Of a stretch of 64,000 nt of DNA, positions 62,082 through 64,000 are shown piece by piece. A model generated the notes under the pieces. It did not search any database. It had not been told where the DNA came from and saw only the letters and a program-made list of their open reading frames with translations. The translations under genes were made by a program, and so were the position numbers. The DNA comes from Caulobacter sp. NIBR1757 (GTDB taxonomy: Bacteria > Pseudomonadota > Alphaproteobacteria > Caulobacterales > Caulobacteraceae). The stretch is taken from the NCBI RefSeq assembly GCF_027912495.1, contig NZ_CP115463.1, forward strand, positions 1,883,501-1,947,500. Reading direction: 5' to 3'. The first letter of the stretch is position 1; each line of letters opens with the position of its first letter.

Positions 62082-62704
62082 TTCGTCTTTTCCTTGGATG
62101 GTGGGTCAGCGTCGGGCGTTTTGCGCAGCAGGCCCATGACAGATTCCTGCACCAGCACCGCCAGGTATTTGCAGTATTCCAGGGTCAAGCGGCGCATCTG
62201 GGTCTGGTCGCGCCACCATTTGCCGGCGTCCACGGCATCGGTCTTGACCGGGTAGGGGATCAGCTTGGTCCCGGGCATCTGGCCGCGCAGCTCCAGCATC
62301 GAGCGGGGCATGTGGTAGTCGGCGGTGACGACGATCACCTGTTTGAAGCTGTGCTTCTCGGCCCAGGCGGCGATCTCCTGGGCGTTGCCCTTGGTGTCGG
62401 CGGCCTCGAAGCCGAGGTCGACGCAGCACTGGTAGATCGGCTTCCAGGCGCCGGTGACGTCCAGCAGGTCCTCGCGGGTGACCTCGGTGTTGACGCCGCT
62501 GACCAGCAGCCGCTTGCCCTTGCCCTCCTCAAGCAGGCGGACGGCGACCTTGATGCGCTCGGTCGAGGCGCCGGTCAGCACGGCGACGGCGTCCGACACC
62601 GGCGGTTCGGCGGCGGGCGTCAGCTTGTCGATACGGCCAGCGAAGGCCAGCAGGCCGACGAACCAGACCACGACGACGATGAGCAGCAGGGACAGGCGGC
62701 GCAT
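62078..62704 (-). CDS. YdcF/SanA-like DUF218 membrane protein
   Basis: A 208-residue protein with an N-terminal membrane anchor (about 4-23) and the DUF218 domain (DAVAVLTGASTERIKVAVRL, GKRLLVSGVNTEVT, VTADYHMPRSMLEL). SanA and related proteins affect envelope integrity; the reaction is not known. The stop overlaps the plsC start (four bases). Its GC hairpin neighbour is absent, so the promoter must lie in the gap upstream. Confidence 0.82.
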   Translation of the reverse strand: MRRLSLLLIVVVVWFVGLLAFAGRIDKLTPAAEPPVSDAVAVLTGASTERIKVAVRLLEEGKGKRLLVSGVNTEVTREDLLDVTGAWKPIYQCCVDLGFEAADTKGNAQEIAAWAEKHSFKQVIVVTADYHMPRSMLELRGQMPGTKLIPYPVKTDAVDAGKWWRDQTQMRRLTLEYCKYLAVLVQESVMGLLRKTPDADPPSKEKTN

Positions 62705-62937
62705 GGGGCTGTTCTATCGGGTTCCGTGGCGCTGTGAAGGCCGGGGCGCGGAGTCCGTTAACGATGCGGACGATCATTGTATCATGATCTTGCGCGATGC
62801 AAGGCGATCGAGGTATAATAAAGTCAATAAAATCAATTTGTTAGTGTGGGTGGTCGGGTTGCGGTGATGCGGAGTCCAGGTGGGTGACGGCGCCGGGCCG
62901 GTGTGGGTGATTGTGCCGGGATTTGGCCGGTCTGGCG
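62705..62937. other. Gap between YdcF and ftsX, partly AT-rich
   Basis: The left half is AT-rich (about 62765-62840, with runs such as AATAAAGTCAATAAAATC), probably the promoter of the YdcF-plsC-GNAT operon. The right half is GT-rich and ends with the segment 62901-62932 that resembles 25932-25963. No gene is visible. Confidence 0.4.
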
Positions 62938-63834
62938 TCAGCCCAACTGTTTGAGGATGGCGGCGGCGGCCAGGCGGGCGGCGATAGCGGCGGTGAGGGC
63001 GGCCAGCAGGGGGGCGGGGAGGACGGCCAGCAGGTCGATCCAGGCCAGCGGCAGGACGGGGGTCAGGCCCTGGCCGCCGCCGGCCAGGCGGGCGAGGGCG
63101 GCGACCGCCGCCGCGCCGCCGGCCCCGAACACCCCGGCGATGCCGGCGGCGATGGCGAAGCGGGTCTGGAACAGGCGGGCGACGAAGCCGGTCTCGGCCC
63201 CGGAGAGGTGAAGCACCTCGATGACGTCGCGGTGGGCGGCGAGGCCGGCGCGGGTGGCGAAGCCGATGACGGCGGTGGCGGCGGCGATGATCAACAGGCA
63301 GATGGCCAGGGCCGACCAGCGGGCGACGCCTGCGGCGCGCTTGATGTCATCGATCCAGACGCTGTGGTCATCGACCTTGGCATCGACCCCGGCGGCTTTC
63401 AGGGCGCGGTCGAGGTCGATGGCCTTGGCGGGCGCCTTGGGGTCGAGATCGACAGTGACCAGGCGCGGGACCGGCAGGTCGTCGATCAGGGCCTCGCGGC
63501 CGAGCCAGGGTTCGAGCAGGGCCTCGGCCTTTTCCTTTTCGAGCGCGCGGGCTTCGCTGACGCCCTTCACCCCGGCCAGCACCTCGGCGGCGCGGGCGGC
63601 GGCGGCGTCAGGGGTCTCGGCGCCGTGCGGCTGGATGACGACGGTGGCGCTGTCGGAAAGCTGGCTGGTCCAGCCGCGGGCGGCGCGGTCGGCGGCCAGG
63701 GCCCCGATGGAGGTCAGGCAGGCGAGGAAGCAGAGGACGGCGACGACGAAGATCAGGGCCCCGTCGCGGGCGTCGCGGCGCGGCAGCAGGGGGCCGGGGC
63801 GCCAGCGGGCGGGGTCGAACATGGCATCGCTCAT
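62938..63834 (-). CDS. ftsX: Cell division ABC transporter permease FtsX
   Basis: A 298-residue FtsX: cytoplasmic leader (SDAMFDPARWRPGPLLPRRD), helix 1 (about 27-52), large periplasmic loop to about 165, then helices 2-4 (about 176-198, 231-252 and 268-290). The loop is where FtsX contacts cell-wall hydrolase activators. It works with FtsE to switch on wall splitting at the septum. The ATG at 63834 overlaps the ftsE stop (TGATG-type overlap). Confidence 0.92.
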   Translation of the reverse strand: MSDAMFDPARWRPGPLLPRRDARDGALIFVVAVLCFLACLTSIGALAADRAARGWTSQLSDSATVVIQPHGAETPDAAAARAAEVLAGVKGVSEARALEKEKAEALLEPWLGREALIDDLPVPRLVTVDLDPKAPAKAIDLDRALKAAGVDAKVDDHSVWIDDIKRAAGVARWSALAICLLIIAAATAVIGFATRAGLAAHRDVIEVLHLSGAETGFVARLFQTRFAIAAGIAGVFGAGGAAAVAALARLAGGGQGLTPVLPLAWIDLLAVLPAPLLAALTAAIAARLAAAAILKQLG

Positions 63835-64000
63835 CGCTCGCCGCTCCGGCCGTAGGCGAGCAGGCGGCCGCCGTCGAGGTGCAGCACCGGCTGGCCGCTG
63901 CGGGCGACGAGGTCCTCGTCGTGGGTGGCGATCAGCACCGTCGTGCCCAGCCGGTTGAGTTCGACGAACAGGCGCAGGATGCGCAGGGCGTGGCCGTGAT
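63831..64000 (-). CDS. ftsE: Cell division ABC transporter ATP-binding protein FtsE (partial)
   Basis: The C-terminal 55 codons are in the window and the gene runs off the right edge. The visible end includes the switch-His strand VLIATHDEDLVARSG followed by VLHLDGGRLLAYG, normal for an ABC ATPase C-terminus. Its stop overlaps the ftsX ATG, the standard ftsEX order. Confidence 0.88.
   Translation of the reverse strand, partial: HGHALRILRLFVELNRLGTTVLIATHDEDLVARSGQPVLHLDGGRLLAYGRSGER

Overview
The window is GC-rich, densely coded alphaproteobacterial chromosome, most likely from the Caulobacteraceae (Caulobacter, Phenylobacterium or a close relative). The best evidence is two polarity genes typical of that family: a PodJ homologue (42126-45056) with the diagnostic order of N-terminal helix-rich segment, coiled coil, one membrane span, Sel1 repeats and peptidoglycan-binding domain, and a TipN-like protein (9320-11857) with two N-terminal membrane spans and a long coiled coil. 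There is no rRNA, no tRNA that I can recognise, no CRISPR array and no intact transposase.

Layout. 1-9.1 kb: an epoxide-hydrolase-like gene cut by the window edge, two MFS transporters, an FkbM methyltransferase, a tightly coupled three-gene unit (3694-6226) containing an APH-type phosphotransferase, and small membrane proteins. 9.3-15.6 kb: tipN-like, a LacI regulator and alaS. 15.6-25.7 kb: a DUF559 nuclease, a VOC protein, a large regulator with two LuxR-like HTHs fused to a catalytically degenerate alpha/beta hydrolase, icd, TetR and Crp/Fnr regulators, an aldo/keto reductase, a PPOX protein and two exported proteins. 26-29.2 kb: an acyl-CoA dehydrogenase / isomerase / acyl-CoA dehydrogenase block. 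29.27-32.5 kb: a visibly AT-richer island with a tandem PD-(D/E)XK nuclease and a convergent patatin-DEDDh exonuclease operon, which looks acquired and possibly defensive. 32.9-34.4 kb: an rnk-like gene followed by five copies of a 163-bp fold-back element. 34.4-42 kb: a lipoprotein cytochrome c, a HisKA_2 histidine kinase, exported proteins, a spermidine-synthase-like methyltransferase, a crotonase and an MprF-like acyltransferase. 42-51.5 kb: podJ, the ligase-associated repair pair pdeM/lhr, DUF4180 and a DinG-like Fe-S helicase. 51.5-56 kb: an O-methyltransferase, an ArsR-SRPBCC-SRPBCC operon with its operator readable in the promoter, rtcB, a 32-codon small ORF and an exported SRPBCC protein. 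56-64 kb: aromatic amino acid genes (prephenate dehydrogenase, HisC-type aminotransferase, chorismate mutase), DUF2125, ChaC, GNAT, PlsC, YdcF and ftsX-ftsE, the last cut by the window end.

Intergenic space carries several non-coding palindromic families: one at 6.2, 27.8 and 56.1 kb (core CCCGCTTGTCGGGAG), a different large inverted repeat at 15.6 kb that forms the end of the DUF559 gene, a perfect 27-bp inverted repeat at 60.75 kb resembling RAYT-associated elements, a 36-nt perfect palindrome at 7.27 kb, and the five-copy array at 33.4-34.4 kb. The long ORFs antisense to tipN, alaS, podJ and the LuxR/hydrolase gene are GC-codon-bias shadows and are not annotated.

Genes that clearly work together: chorismate mutase, HisC and prephenate dehydrogenase (tyrosine/phenylalanine branch); lhr and pdeM (DNA repair); ftsE and ftsX (division); ArsR and its two SRPBCC partners; the two acyl-CoA dehydrogenases with the DsbA-type isomerase between them (acyl-CoA or aromatic catabolism).
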